NCBI RefSeq assembly: GCF_000980815.1
Contig: NZ_CP011311.1
Coordinates: forward strand, 2,132,773 to 2,196,772
From: Corynebacterium camporealensis
GTDB taxonomy: Bacteria > Actinomycetota > Actinomycetes > Mycobacteriales > Mycobacteriaceae
Reading direction: 5' to 3'
DNA: 64,000 bases
Shown piece after piece: positions 9,368 through 18,166 of this stretch; positions within the stretch are counted from its first letter, which is position 1, and each line of letters starts with the position of its first letter. The notes beneath the pieces are model-generated. The model saw nothing but the letters and a program-made list of their open reading frames with translations. It was not told the origin of the DNA and did not search any database. A program made the position numbers and the translations under genes.

Positions 9368-11201
9368 AACCTTACGCCCGCTTGTCGATGCCCTCCTGCC
9401 CTGGATCGGCTACCTCATCCCCATGCCGGTCATCATCCCGGCATTGGCCGCCGCGGTCAGCCTGTTCTTCGCCCGCCAGCCGGGCATCCAGCGCCAGATC
9501 GCATTCTTCGGCCTGTTGGCCACCGCCGTGGTCAACGCGCTGCTGATTATCATCGCTGACGCCGAGGGCATCCAGACCCTCCAGATCGGTGGCTGGGACG
9601 CCCCAATTGGCATCACCCTGGTCGCAGACCGCCTGTCCTCGGTCATGCTGTTTACCTCAGCCATCGTGCTGTTCTGCGTGATGTGGTACGCCATCTCCCA
9701 GGGCGTGCGCGACGGCACCAAGGACGAACCGGTCGCCGTCTTCTTGCCGACCTACATGCTGCTGACCATGGGCGTGAATGTGTCCTTCCTGGCCGGCGAC
9801 TTGTTCAACCTCTACGTTGGCTTCGAGATCTTCCTGGTCGCCTCTTATGTCCTGCTGACCCTGGGTGCGTCGCCTGCCCGTGTGCGCGCTGGTGTCGGCT
9901 ACGTCATGGTCTCGATGGCATCCTCGCTGATCTTCCTGTTCGCCCTGGCGTTTATCTACGCCTCGGTCGGCACGGTGAACATGGCGCAGGTCGGCATCCG
10001 CATGGAAGACATCCCAGAAGGCACCCGCACCGCCATCTTCGGCGTGCTGCTCATCGCCTTCGGTATTAAGGCCGCCGTCTTCCCACTCGATGCCTGGCTG
10101 CCGGACTCCTACCCCACCGCACCGTCGCTGGTCACCGCGGTCTTCGCAGGTCTGCTCACCAAGGTTGGTGTCTACGCCATCATTCGTGCGCGCACGACCG
10201 TATTTACCGATGGCTCCCTAGACACCCTGCTCATGGTCGTCGCACTGGCCACCATGGTCGTCGGTATTTTGGGTGCGATGGCGCAAACAGACATCAAACG
10301 TTTGCTGTCGTTTACCCTGGTCAGCCACATCGGCTACATGATCTTCGGCGTCGCCCTGGGCACCGCCCACGGACTGACCGGCGCCATCTTCTACGCCGTG
10401 CACCACATTCTGGTCCAGACCGCGCTCTTCCTGGTCGTCGGCCTTATCGAGCGCCAGGGCGGCACATCCTCCCTGCGTCGTCTGGGCTCGCTGATCTACA
10501 CCGCCCCGCTGATTGCGATTTTGTACTTCATCCCCGCAGTCAACCTCGGCGGCATCCCGCCCTTCTCCGGCTTCTTGGGCAAGATCATCTTGCTCCAAGC
10601 CGGTGCTGAGGAAGGCTCCTGGCTGTCCTGGGTCCTTATCGGTGGCGCCGTCATCACCTCTCTGCTGACCCTGTACGTCATGGTCCTGGTGTGGGCCAAA
10701 GGCTTCCTCCGCGACCGCGCCGATGCGCCGGAGGGCAACAAGGCGATTGCCCGCCCCTCCCCGTTGGGCGATATCACCGACGAGGTCGAGTTCACCGACC
10801 GCCAAGACGTAGGCCGCGTTCCTTTTGGCATGCTCGCCTCCACCGCCGTACTGGTCGCTGCCTCGGTGTCCATCACGTTTATGGCCGGCCCGATTTCGAA
10901 TATCGCCGGCCGCGCAGCAGACTCCGCGCAGGACCGCAGCATCTACCAGTACGCCGTGCTTGGCGATACCGCCGACAACCCCACCCGGCACCTCGACCCG
11001 CAGGATCGCTATCAGGGCGGCCCAGACGCACGTGAAAACCGCAACGAGCACGCCGCGAACACCGCACGCGACGAAGCCGCGACCACCTCCTCCACCCCAC
11101 CGGCCCAGGACACCCCATCCGATTCCGGCCGCGCGCCGGAGGCAAATACCGACGGCGAAACCGATCCAACCTTCGAACCGCAAGGTGATAACGATGAGTA
11201 A
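9360..11201 (+). CDS. mrpD: Mrp antiporter subunit D
   Basis: A NuoM/N-like proton-channel subunit with 613 residues and about 14 predicted membrane helices. Typical motifs are the glutamate in LYVGFEIFLVASYVLL, the lysine in GIKAAVFPLDAWLPDSYPTA, and the second channel lysine region TDIKRLLSFTLVSHIGYM. Residues after about 510 form a long, Asp/Thr/Pro-rich hydrophilic tail that exceeds the usual MrpD length of about 500. Overlaps mrpC by 8 bp and mrpE by 8 bp. Confidence 0.95.
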   Translation: MTETLRPLVDALLPWIGYLIPMPVIIPALAAAVSLFFARQPGIQRQIAFFGLLATAVVNALLIIIADAEGIQTLQIGGWDAPIGITLVADRLSSVMLFTSAIVLFCVMWYAISQGVRDGTKDEPVAVFLPTYMLLTMGVNVSFLAGDLFNLYVGFEIFLVASYVLLTLGASPARVRAGVGYVMVSMASSLIFLFALAFIYASVGTVNMAQVGIRMEDIPEGTRTAIFGVLLIAFGIKAAVFPLDAWLPDSYPTAPSLVTAVFAGLLTKVGVYAIIRARTTVFTDGSLDTLLMVVALATMVVGILGAMAQTDIKRLLSFTLVSHIGYMIFGVALGTAHGLTGAIFYAVHHILVQTALFLVVGLIERQGGTSSLRRLGSLIYTAPLIAILYFIPAVNLGGIPPFSGFLGKIILLQAGAEEGSWLSWVLIGGAVITSLLTLYVMVLVWAKGFLRDRADAPEGNKAIARPSPLGDITDEVEFTDRQDVGRVPFGMLASTAVLVAASVSITFMAGPISNIAGRAADSAQDRSIYQYAVLGDTADNPTRHLDPQDRYQGGPDARENRNEHAANTARDEAATTSSTPPAQDTPSDSGRAPEANTDGETDPTFEPQGDNDE

Positions 11202-11727
11202 AGCCCGCAATCGTTTCCAAGGCGTGCGTCACCGCTTCCGCCCCGGCTTCGTCGTATGGATCATGGTCATGTGGTGCATGCTCATGGGCGAGCTATCCTG
11301 GGCCAACGTCTTCGCTGGCCTGGGCGTCGGCTTGCTCATCGTCTTCGCCCTGCCGCTGCCCGCCATGCCAGTAACCGGCGTGCGCATCTCCTACGGCGCA
11401 CTGATTAAGTACCTATTCATCTGGGCCTGGGAGCTCTTCTTCGCCTCGCTGAAAGTTTCCTGGCTGGCCCTGCGCCCGCAGGAAGTACCTAAGCAAGCCA
11501 TCGTCGAAGTCCCCATGCGCTTGGAAAACGAATTCGTTCTGTCAGTCGCCGTTATGCTGTACAACCTGCAGCCGGGTGGCACGATTTCGGATATCGACAT
11601 CGCCAACCGCATGCTCACCATCCACATCCTCGATGCTGGCTCGGATGCTGCCATCGAGCGCGAAATCAACGCCGTGGCCAAACTAGAATTAGCCATGATC
11701 CGCATCTTCGAAAGGAGGCACGCCTAA
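11194..11727 (+). CDS. mrpE: Mrp antiporter subunit E
   Basis: A 177-residue subunit with two to three N-terminal membrane segments followed by the MrpE cytoplasmic domain (SVAVMLYNLQPGGTISDIDI, then IHILDAGSDA). ATG 11194 (MSKARNRFQG) has AAGGTG upstream and overlaps the mrpD stop by 8 bp; a longer in-frame extension through mrpD is an artefact. It is required for assembly of the complex in other bacteria. Its stop overlaps the mrpF start by one base. Confidence 0.93.
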   Translation: MSKARNRFQGVRHRFRPGFVVWIMVMWCMLMGELSWANVFAGLGVGLLIVFALPLPAMPVTGVRISYGALIKYLFIWAWELFFASLKVSWLALRPQEVPKQAIVEVPMRLENEFVLSVAVMLYNLQPGGTISDIDIANRMLTIHILDAGSDAAIEREINAVAKLELAMIRIFERRHA

Positions 11728-12002
11728 TGGATCCGTCCATCTACACCGCGATCCTTACCGTCGCCGCAGCCTTCCTCATCGCAGCCTTTTTCATCACCAC
11801 CTGGCGGATCGTCGTCGGCCCGAACTCCATGGACCGCCTGGTCGGCATGGATGGTTTCATCGCCATGTTCCAGTGCGCGATGGCCACCTACATCTGCTGG
11901 TCACTGAACACCACCGTGGCCAATGCCATGCTGGTCGTCGCCCTGCTCGGCTTCATCTCCACCGTGTCTGCCACCAAGTTTAGGAAGAGGGATACCCAAT
12001 GA
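11727..12002 (+). CDS. mrpF: Mrp antiporter subunit F
   Basis: A 91-residue membrane subunit with three helices, including the conserved GPNSMDRLVGMDG loop after helix 1 typical of MrpF/MnhF. AAAGGAGG lies before the ATG, which overlaps the mrpE stop (TAATG). The stop overlaps mrpG by four bases (ATGA). Confidence 0.93.
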   Translation: MDPSIYTAILTVAAAFLIAAFFITTWRIVVGPNSMDRLVGMDGFIAMFQCAMATYICWSLNTTVANAMLVVALLGFISTVSATKFRKRDTQ

Positions 12003-12379
12003 GTTGGTCACTGATCGCTGACATCATCTCGCTGGTCCTCGTCCTGACCGGCTCCATCCTCATCTTCGCTGCCGCCGTCGGTGTCGCGCGCTTCGACAAC
12101 ACCATGTCGCGTGTGCACCCCATCACCAAGCCGCAAACCATCGGGCTGATCTTCACCATCCTCGGCGCACTCATCCGGGTGACTGGCTCTGAAACTTTCG
12201 GTGTCGCCGAACGCGGCGATCTGGGCATCCTCGTGCTGCTGGTATTGTTTGCGATGATCACCAGCCCCGTAACCGCCCAGCGCATGGCACGCATCGCGCG
12301 TCGTGAAGGCCTGTACGGTTCCGAGGAACACATGTCGCGCAACGACCGCCCCGCCGGAAAGTCGCTGCGCCGAAAGTAG
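11999..12379 (+). CDS. mrpG: Mrp antiporter subunit G
   Basis: A 126-residue subunit with three membrane helices and the MrpG/MnhG signature GVARFDNTMSRVHPITKPQT after the first helix, followed by a short basic C-terminus. Last gene of the antiporter operon; it overlaps mrpF by four bases. The next gene follows after 17 bp and may be co-transcribed. Confidence 0.93.
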   Translation: MSWSLIADIISLVLVLTGSILIFAAAVGVARFDNTMSRVHPITKPQTIGLIFTILGALIRVTGSETFGVAERGDLGILVLLVLFAMITSPVTAQRMARIARREGLYGSEEHMSRNDRPAGKSLRRK

Positions 12380-12396
12380 GAAGCTGCATCGGTCAC

Positions 12397-13677
12397 GTGA
12401 AAAAGATCACTGGTCTCCCCACCATTTGTGTCTTTCTGGCACTCCTGGTGGGTTTAATCGTCTACCGCTTCATTGTGTGGCCCGACGATCACGCCTTCCA
12501 CGCCCGCCTGCCGCTCGACCTGTGGATTTACGCGCAGGCTGGCGCTGAGGTCACCGCAGGCACCCCGCTTTACGATGCCGCCTACGTCGCCAACCTGCCT
12601 TTTACCTATCCGCCCTTCTCCGCCATCCTGTTTGCCCCGCTCGCGCTATTCGATGCCACCACCCTCACCTGGACCTGGCACATCCTCACCGGCTTAGCCC
12701 TGTTGGCCGTGCTGCTGTTGGTCTTCCGCGAGCGCGGCATTAAGCTCACCCCGGGCGTGTGGTTGCTCGCCGTGCTGCTGGTCGCCTGCTCCACCGCGCT
12801 CGAGCCCGTCCACGGCACCGCGTTCTTCGGCCAGATCAATATCTTCCTCATGCTGCTAGTCAGCCTGGACTTGCTCGTGGGCCGCCGAGGCCTGCCTGGC
12901 ATCGGCACCGGCTTGGCTGCAGGCATGAAACTCACCCCGGCCTATTTCGGCCTGGTCTTTCTCATGCAGCGCCGCTGGGGTGCAGTCGTCGGCTGCATCG
13001 CCACCTTCCTGGTCACCGTCGCCATCGGCTTTGTGGTCATCCCCGACGCGATGGTCTTTTGGACCGATGCAATGTTCAACTCCAACCGCGTGGGCGAGCA
13101 CACCAACCCCGGCGCGCAGTCCATCCGCTCTCTGCTTTATCGCACCGTGGGCACCGACTCCACCGCGGTCTGGCTCATCCTGGTCGCCATCGTCGTCGCG
13201 CTGACCTGCCTGGCGCTGCGCACCGCGATCATTCGCCACAACCGCTCTGCTGCCATGGCGCTGACCGGCATCTCGGCCTGCCTGGTCTCCCCCTTCTCCT
13301 GGTACCACCACTGGGTCTGGGTCGTCCCGCTGGCCGTCGTCATCCTCATTAAGACCAACCGCTTCCTGGGCGCGCGTGCCACCACCCCGCTGGGCCGTCA
13401 GCTCGCTGGACTGGGCTCCGTGGTTGCCATGTGCTTAACGATGGCCCCTTTCATCAACCACGTCGTCTTCCGCACCCTGTCCTTTAGGAACTACTACGAC
13501 ATCTCCCTGAACTACTTCCTGCCGGCAGATTTCATCTTCTGCGGAGCAGGCCTGCTGTTCATCGGCGTCTACGCCGTGTGGGGCTTCCTGCCCGGCGCGC
13601 GCAATTCATCCATCTCCGCCGACGTACGCGAGACCACCTCTTCCCAGCTGCCAGTCTCTTCGAAGACCGCGCGCTGA
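12397..13677 (+). CDS. GT-C glycosyltransferase, GT87 (DUF2029) family
   Basis: A 426-residue polytopic protein, GTG start. The GT87 family includes PimE, MptC and AftC, which use polyprenyl-phosphate mannose or arabinose to build phosphatidylinositol mannosides, lipomannan or arabinogalactan on the outer face of the plasma membrane. Visible family features: the acidic first loop [12 protein letters not shown], the [17 protein letters not shown] motif, and [15 protein letters not shown] in a late helix. The motifs resemble mannosyltransferases more than AftC, but the acceptor cannot be read. The last 109 bp overlap the convergent GCS2-type gene. The GTG lies in a GTGA-N6-TCAC sequence that resembles a GlxR half-palindrome, weak evidence for cAMP-linked control. 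Confidence 0.85.
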   Translation: MKKITGLPTICVFLALLVGLIVYRFIVWPDDHAFHARLPLDLWIYAQAGAEVTAGTPLYDAAYVANLPFTYPPFSAILFAPLALFDATTLTWTWHILTGLALLAVLLLVFRERGIKLTPGVWLLAVLLVACSTALEPVHGTAFFGQINIFLMLLVSLDLLVGRRGLPGIGTGLAAGMKLTPAYFGLVFLMQRRWGAVVGCIATFLVTVAIGFVVIPDAMVFWTDAMFNSNRVGEHTNPGAQSIRSLLYRTVGTDSTAVWLILVAIVVALTCLALRTAIIRHNRSAAMALTGISACLVSPFSWYHHWVWVVPLAVVILIKTNRFLGARATTPLGRQLAGLGSVVAMCLTMAPFINHVVFRTLSFRNYYDISLNYFLPADFIFCGAGLLFIGVYAVWGFLPGARNSSISADVRETTSSQLPVSSKTAR

Positions 13678-14726
13678 CGCTGGTAGGCCGCACCGCCGTC
13701 GATAATCTCTTGGACTAACAACAACTCGTCGGCACAGTCGAGCTCTTCTGCCAGCGGCAGCAGCTGCTCAATCATCTCTTCGAGCTCCTCGGTCACCCAG
13801 CGCTCATCGGTGTCACGCGAGGTAATCACGAGCGCTTCCATGCCATAGCGTGCACCGCGCCACTTGTTTTCAGCCACGTGCCACGGCTGCAGGGTGGGCA
13901 GCTCCTCCCCGCGGTCAATCATGCGGTCATAGTGGACCACCAAACAGTGCGTGAGCGCCACAATCGCCGAGAGCTCGCGCAGGTTTGATGCCGCATCCGA
14001 GACGCGTACTTCCACCGTGCCCCACTTCGAGGCCGGGCGGATATCAAAGTGCATCGACCCGGTGTGGTTTATCACGCCCGAAATCGACTGGTCCCGCATG
14101 TAGTCTTGCCACTGCTCCCAGTTGGCAAACTGGTACGGCATACCCGCAGTCGGTAGCTGCTGATACAGCATCGTCCGGTTCGACGCATAGCCGGTGTCCA
14201 GGCCCTCCCAGGCCGGCGAACTTGCCGAGATCGCCAACAAATGCGGATACTTCGTCATCAACGCATTAATGATCGGCCACACGCGGTCCTCATGCCGAAT
14301 ACCGACATGCACGTGCGTGCCCCACAGCAGCATCTGCTGCCCCCAGTACTGAGTGCGGTTAATAATCTCCGAATACGCCGACTTCTCCGAAACCGCATTC
14401 TTGCGAAAATCTGAAAACGGATGGCCACCCGATGACCACAGGTCCACGCCCATCTCATCAGCAGCTTCGCGCACCGCTGCCAGGCTGCGCTCCAAATCCG
14501 CCATGGCTTCAGGCACCGTCTTGCACACGCCAGTGACCAGCTCGACGGTGTTTTGGAGGAATTCTTTTTCCAGGTGCACGTCCGGATGCGTCTTACGCAC
14601 CTTATCGACGAGCTCGCCTCCCCGCGGCACCAAGTCGCGGGTCTGGCGATCAATTAGCGCCACTTCCCACTCGACACCCAAGGTGGGTTCGGCGGAACGG
14701 GCGAACTTTTCTTCCGGAGTATTCAC
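13569..14726 (-). CDS. Carboxylate-amine ligase, glutamate-cysteine ligase 2 (YbdK) family
   Basis: A 385-residue ATP-dependent ligase of the GCS2 family, which joins an amino acid to the gamma-carboxyl of glutamate. Motifs: [10 protein letters not shown] near the N-terminus (metal-binding Glu), [19 protein letters not shown], and [16 protein letters not shown]. Corynebacteria make mycothiol rather than glutathione, so the true substrate is unclear; EgtA-type or orphan ligases are possible. Its coding sequence ends inside the 3' end of the convergent GT87 gene (109 bp overlap). ATG 14726 ([10 protein letters not shown]) is the first plausible start. Confidence 0.88.
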   Translation of the reverse strand: MNTPEEKFARSAEPTLGVEWEVALIDRQTRDLVPRGGELVDKVRKTHPDVHLEKEFLQNTVELVTGVCKTVPEAMADLERSLAAVREAADEMGVDLWSSGGHPFSDFRKNAVSEKSAYSEIINRTQYWGQQMLLWGTHVHVGIRHEDRVWPIINALMTKYPHLLAISASSPAWEGLDTGYASNRTMLYQQLPTAGMPYQFANWEQWQDYMRDQSISGVINHTGSMHFDIRPASKWGTVEVRVSDAASNLRELSAIVALTHCLVVHYDRMIDRGEELPTLQPWHVAENKWRGARYGMEALVITSRDTDERWVTEELEEMIEQLLPLAEELDCADELLLVQEIIDGGAAYQRQRAVFEETGSWEEVVSRTSAEMDELRAPGRKPHTA

Positions 14727-14780
14727 CCGTTCATCCTATCTACTCAACGCTAGAAATTGAGAGATAAAATTCGAAAAATT

Positions 14781-15434
14781 CTACGGCGCCTGGACCAAAA
14801 TCACGGTGACCTGGCCATCGCGGGTTTCTTCCGGCAGGTCATCGCGCTGTACCTTCGCCACGCCCTGGTAGCGGTCAGCCAGCTCGCGCGCCACGCGCTC
14901 TGCCTCCGGATTGCCCTCCGCAAAGTACACCGTGGTCTCCGGGTACATCTCATCTGGCAGGTTGCCCACGTGCGCGGTGGCATAGCCATCGCGATCCAGC
15001 ACCTCTGCCTCATTTTTCGCATAATCCGGCACCGTGGAGTTGTTCAGCACGTTCACGCGAATCTCCTCTGCCGGTGCAGGGGCCACCTGCTCGCGGTCCG
15101 CCTCATCGCCTTCACGTTCCGCCTCGTCGGCGGAGCCTTCGCGGTTCGCCTCGTCCTCCGCGCCGTCCTGCGCAGGTGGCTCACCCCCAGCTTCGCCCTC
15201 TGGCGCCCCACCCTCAGCAGGCGCGGTCTGGGCCGTATCAGCTGCCGTGTCCGCGTCCTCGCCGCCATCGGACGTTAGCGCGTACAGGCCCCACAGGCCC
15301 AGCATCACACCGACTGCGATCAGCACCATGGCCAACCCGCGCAGGGGCAGTCCTGCAGCCGCACTGCCTGACGATGCCGCACTCGCCTCAGCGCCTGATT
15401 CCTGTTCCACATTCTCCGGATTCACATTAGTCAC
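14781..15434 (-). CDS. Membrane-anchored LytR C-terminal-domain protein
   Basis: About 217 residues: a short cytoplasmic N-terminus, one membrane helix (about residues 30-50, LAMVLIAVGVMLGLWGLYAL), an Ala/Glu/Asp-rich linker of about 60 residues, then a LytR_C domain (from IRVNVLNNSTVPDYA to GQVTVILVQAP). Such proteins accompany LytR-CpsA-Psr cell-wall ligases, but no LCP catalytic domain is present. GTG 15434 is preferred because an upstream GTG (15503) lies inside the DUF3263 gene; the true start could be 9 bp further in. It follows DUF3263 by 10 bp, suggesting one operon. Confidence 0.8.
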   Translation of the reverse strand: MTNVNPENVEQESGAEASAASSGSAAAGLPLRGLAMVLIAVGVMLGLWGLYALTSDGGEDADTAADTAQTAPAEGGAPEGEAGGEPPAQDGAEDEANREGSADEAEREGDEADREQVAPAPAEEIRVNVLNNSTVPDYAKNEAEVLDRDGYATAHVGNLPDEMYPETTVYFAEGNPEAERVARELADRYQGVAKVQRDDLPEETRDGQVTVILVQAP

Positions 15435-15444
15435 AGCCGTAACT

Positions 15445-15705
15445 TTAGCGTTCGGCCCCGCCGTCGTGCACGATCCCCCGCCGCGTGTCTTCGCGACGCT
15501 CACGCACCCGCTGCAAACGCTTCACTAGCACCGGATACTCACGCAACGCCGCCGGATTATCCAACAACACGTTCAACCGCTGGTGATAGCGCACCGGCGA
15601 TAAATCCAACTGCTTGCGGATCGCTTCTTCCTTCGCACCCATCGCGCGCGGGGCGTGCGACTCGAACTCTAAGATGGCCGCGTCTAGGTCTGACAAAGGG
15701 TCCAT
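15445..15705 (-). CDS. DUF3263 protein
   Basis: An 86-residue basic, helical protein matching the actinobacterial DUF3263 family (LSDLDAAILEFESHAPR ... LDLSPVRYHQRLNVLL ... EYPVLVKRLQRVRERR). The central part resembles a helix-turn-helix, so DNA binding is possible but unproven. ATG 15705 begins MDPLSDLDAA; a longer frame reads through the def gene on the other strand and is rejected. No ribosome site is seen; TACAGT lies 6 bp before ATG, consistent with a leaderless mRNA. Confidence 0.82.
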   Translation of the reverse strand: MDPLSDLDAAILEFESHAPRAMGAKEEAIRKQLDLSPVRYHQRLNVLLDNPAALREYPVLVKRLQRVRERREDTRRGIVHDGGAER

Positions 15706-15708
15706 GCC

Positions 15709-15717
15709 TAAACTGTA
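15709..15717. promoter_or_regulatory. Overlapping divergent -10 elements of def and the DUF3263 gene
   Basis: Only 16 bp separate the two start codons. On the plus strand TAAACT (15709-15714) ends 7 bp before the def ATG; on the minus strand TACAGT (15717-15712) ends 6 bp before the DUF3263 ATG. Both spacings fit transcription starting at or next to the A of ATG. The hexamers share three base pairs, so simultaneous occupancy by two polymerases seems impossible. Motif inference. Confidence 0.5.
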
Positions 15718-15721
15718 GGCC

Positions 15722-16336
15722 ATGACTATTCGGCCAATTGTTATCCACGGCGATCCGGTTCTGCACAACCCCACCGAACCGGTCACAGAGTCCATCGATT
15801 CCCCGGAGCTCCAGCAGCTTATCGCCGACATGTACGAAACCATGGACGTCGCCAACGGGGTAGGTCTGGCGGCGAACCAGGTGGGCATCGCGAAGCGATT
15901 GTTCGTCTACCACTGCCCGGACACCGACGGCCCCGAAGGCACCGACAAGCCCGATGGCGGCATGCGCAAAGGCTGCGTCATCAACCCCGTCTTAGAAACC
16001 TCGGAAATCCCCGAGACCATGCCTTCCGATGACGGCTCCGACGACGAAGGCTGCCTGTCCGTGCCCGGCGAAGGCTTTCCCACCGGCCGCGCCGACTGGG
16101 CCAAAGTCACCGGCAAAAACGAACACGGCGAAGACATCGAGCTGGAAGGCTACGGCTTTTTCGCCCGCATGCTCCAGCACGAAACCGGCCACCTCGACGG
16201 CTACGTCTACACCGACGTCCTTACCGGCCGGTATAAGCGCCAGGCGAAAAAGACCATCAAACGCAACGGCTGGACCGAAGCAGGACTGACCTGGATGCCC
16301 GGCGAAGACGCCGACCCGTTTGGCCACGACGACTAA
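15722..16336 (+). CDS. def: Peptide deformylase
   Basis: Removes the formyl group from the N-terminal methionine of new proteins. All three motifs are present in 204 residues: [10 protein letters not shown] (about 41-50), EGCLSVPG with the metal Cys (about 109-116), and QHETGHLDG with the two metal His and catalytic Glu (about 151-159). A roughly 30-residue insertion between motifs 1 and 2 ([14 protein letters not shown]) is typical of actinobacterial enzymes. No ribosome site precedes ATG 15722; a leaderless start is likely. It leads a tight unit with the NAGS-like, xthA and cls genes. Confidence 0.96.
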   Translation: MTIRPIVIHGDPVLHNPTEPVTESIDSPELQQLIADMYETMDVANGVGLAANQVGIAKRLFVYHCPDTDGPEGTDKPDGGMRKGCVINPVLETSEIPETMPSDDGSDDEGCLSVPGEGFPTGRADWAKVTGKNEHGEDIELEGYGFFARMLQHETGHLDGYVYTDVLTGRYKRQAKKTIKRNGWTEAGLTWMPGEDADPFGHDD

Positions 16337-16339
16337 CCC

Positions 16340-17353
16340 ATGAGCTACATCTTCCGCTCCGATGCCGTAGAAATCGGCGACCGCGTCGTAGCCCGCCGCG
16401 TCGTCGATGGCGGGCATTCCGATGTCATCGGCCACGTCCTCTCGCTCGACCCGCTGCGCATCCGCCCCCAGATGGCCGGTGGCTACCCCTCGGACAAAGA
16501 CGCCATCGAAATCCCTGCCAACGAGCTACACATCATCAAAAAGCTCTCCCCGTACACCGTGCGCAACTCCGATATCCGCGCCGTCGAAACTGCCACCGCC
16601 AAGGCATTTCCTGGCAAAGAGCACACCTGGACCTCCGATGGCCAGTGGCTCATGCGCGCAGGCGACGGCGTGACCGGCCGGTCGAACTCCGCCGCCCCGC
16701 TGGGCCCGTCTGCCGGGTTTAACCCCGTGCCCATCGAGGAAATCGATGCCTTCTACCGCCGCCATAACCTGCCGACCCGACTGTTGGTGCCTGAGCGCAT
16801 CGGCAAGCCTGCAGAGCGCCTCATCACCGACTGGGACGTCGAACCCGAAATCCTGGTCATGGTCGCCCGCGACCTGCCTGCCACCGTGGACATCGCCAAC
16901 TCCGCCGCCCGCACGGATCACGATTTCCGCTTCGCCATCACCGACCAGCCTGACGATGCCTGGCTAAACCTCTACCACTTCCGCGGCCAAGCCCTACCGC
17001 CGAAGGCCCTGGAGTACCTACGCCAGCACATCGATGGGCACATGGGCTTTGGCCAGCTTTACGATGCCCACGGCTCCACCGTCGCCATCACCCGCGGCAC
17101 CCTCACCTCCGCCGGCAACGGCGATATATGGCTCGGCTATTCCGCCGTCGAAGTCGACCCCGCCTTCCGCCGCCAAGGACTGGCCACCCTGCTCGGTGCC
17201 CGCATGCTGAGCTGGGGCCTAGACCACGGCGCGGATGCCGCGTACCTGCAGGTCCAAGCCTCCAATACCGCGGGCATCGGGCTGTACCACAAACTCGGCT
17301 TCGTCGAACAGCACCGGCATCGCTATGCCACACGCATTAGCGGTACCCTGTAG
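16340..17353 (+). CDS. GNAT acetyltransferase, probable novel-type N-acetylglutamate synthase
   Basis: A 337-residue protein, three bases after def. The N-terminal 80 residues form a small domain (VVARRVVDGGHSDVIGHVL) and the C-terminal half is a GNAT fold with the acetyl-CoA signature RRQGLATLLGARML (about 275-288) and ASNTAGIGLYHKLGF. In C. glutamicum the gene in this position (cg3035, between def and xthA) was shown to be a new type of N-acetylglutamate synthase for arginine synthesis; the order and two-domain layout match. Assignment rests on that recalled synteny plus the GNAT motifs; an uncharacterised N-acetyltransferase is the alternative. Confidence 0.75.
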   Translation: MSYIFRSDAVEIGDRVVARRVVDGGHSDVIGHVLSLDPLRIRPQMAGGYPSDKDAIEIPANELHIIKKLSPYTVRNSDIRAVETATAKAFPGKEHTWTSDGQWLMRAGDGVTGRSNSAAPLGPSAGFNPVPIEEIDAFYRRHNLPTRLLVPERIGKPAERLITDWDVEPEILVMVARDLPATVDIANSAARTDHDFRFAITDQPDDAWLNLYHFRGQALPPKALEYLRQHIDGHMGFGQLYDAHGSTVAITRGTLTSAGNGDIWLGYSAVEVDPAFRRQGLATLLGARMLSWGLDHGADAAYLQVQASNTAGIGLYHKLGFVEQHRHRYATRISGTL

Positions 17354-17356
17354 AAC

Positions 17357-18166
17357 ATGCGTATCGCCAGCTGGAACATCAACTCCGTGCGCACCCGCGC
17401 GCACCGGGCCATCAACTTGCTGCAACAACACGACATCGACGTGTTATGCCTGCAAGAAACCAAAGTGGCCGACGATAAGTTCCCCACCGAACCCTTCGAA
17501 GAAGCCGGCTACCACGTCAGCTGCTTCGGACTGAACCAGTGGAACGGCGTGGCGATCATCTCCCGCGAGAAACCAGAGGAGGTCTGGACCTCGTTTCCCG
17601 GCCAGCCTGGCTTTGCCAAGGATCCTGAGGCCGAGCAGTCTCTGGAGGCCCGCGCCATCGGTGCGCGCATCCGCGGTATCGAAATCTGGTCGCTGTACGT
17701 GCCCAACGGCCGCGAAATCACCGACCGCCACTACGCCTACAAGCTGCAGTTTCTCTACCAGCTAGCCCGCTACGCCGAGAGCCGCAGCAACTCCAAGTTC
17801 TTACTGACTGGTGATTTCAACATCGCCCCGCGCGATACGGACGTCTGGGACATCGAAGCCTTCCGCGGCAAGACTCATGTCACCGAACCTGAGCGCGCTG
17901 CCTTCCAGATGCTGCTTGAGGCCGGCCTGACCGAGGTCACCCGTGCCCATACGCTGGACAAGCGCTACACCTACTTCGATTACAAGGGCTTCCGTTTCCC
18001 TAAAAACGAAGGCATGCGCATCGACTTCCAGCTGGCCAGTGCAACGCTTGCCGATGCCTGCACCACCGCCGACATCGATCTCACCGAACGGGCCGGCGAT
18101 AAGACCTCCGACCACTGCCTTTTGATTGCAGACTACGATCTGCCCGATTTTGATTCGGTACGTTAA
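17357..18166 (+). CDS. xthA: Exodeoxyribonuclease III / AP endonuclease
   Basis: A 269-residue base-excision repair nuclease of the exonuclease III (EEP) family that cleaves at abasic sites and removes 3' blocks. Motifs in order: IASWNINSVR (Asn, about 3-12), CLQETKVADD (catalytic Glu about 36), LTGDFNIAPRDTD (catalytic Asp/Asn about 152-154), and SDHCLLIADY (catalytic His about 256). It starts three bases after the upstream stop and its stop overlaps the cls start (TAATG). Confidence 0.95.
   Translation: MRIASWNINSVRTRAHRAINLLQQHDIDVLCLQETKVADDKFPTEPFEEAGYHVSCFGLNQWNGVAIISREKPEEVWTSFPGQPGFAKDPEAEQSLEARAIGARIRGIEIWSLYVPNGREITDRHYAYKLQFLYQLARYAESRSNSKFLLTGDFNIAPRDTDVWDIEAFRGKTHVTEPERAAFQMLLEAGLTEVTRAHTLDKRYTYFDYKGFRFPKNEGMRIDFQLASATLADACTTADIDLTERAGDKTSDHCLLIADYDLPDFDSVR

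Noticed and set aside
12389-12404. A GlxR (cAMP receptor) site at the GT87 start
   Set aside because: Only the GTGA-N6-TCAC part fits; the outer bases and the central TA do not match, so it is mentioned but not listed as a site.
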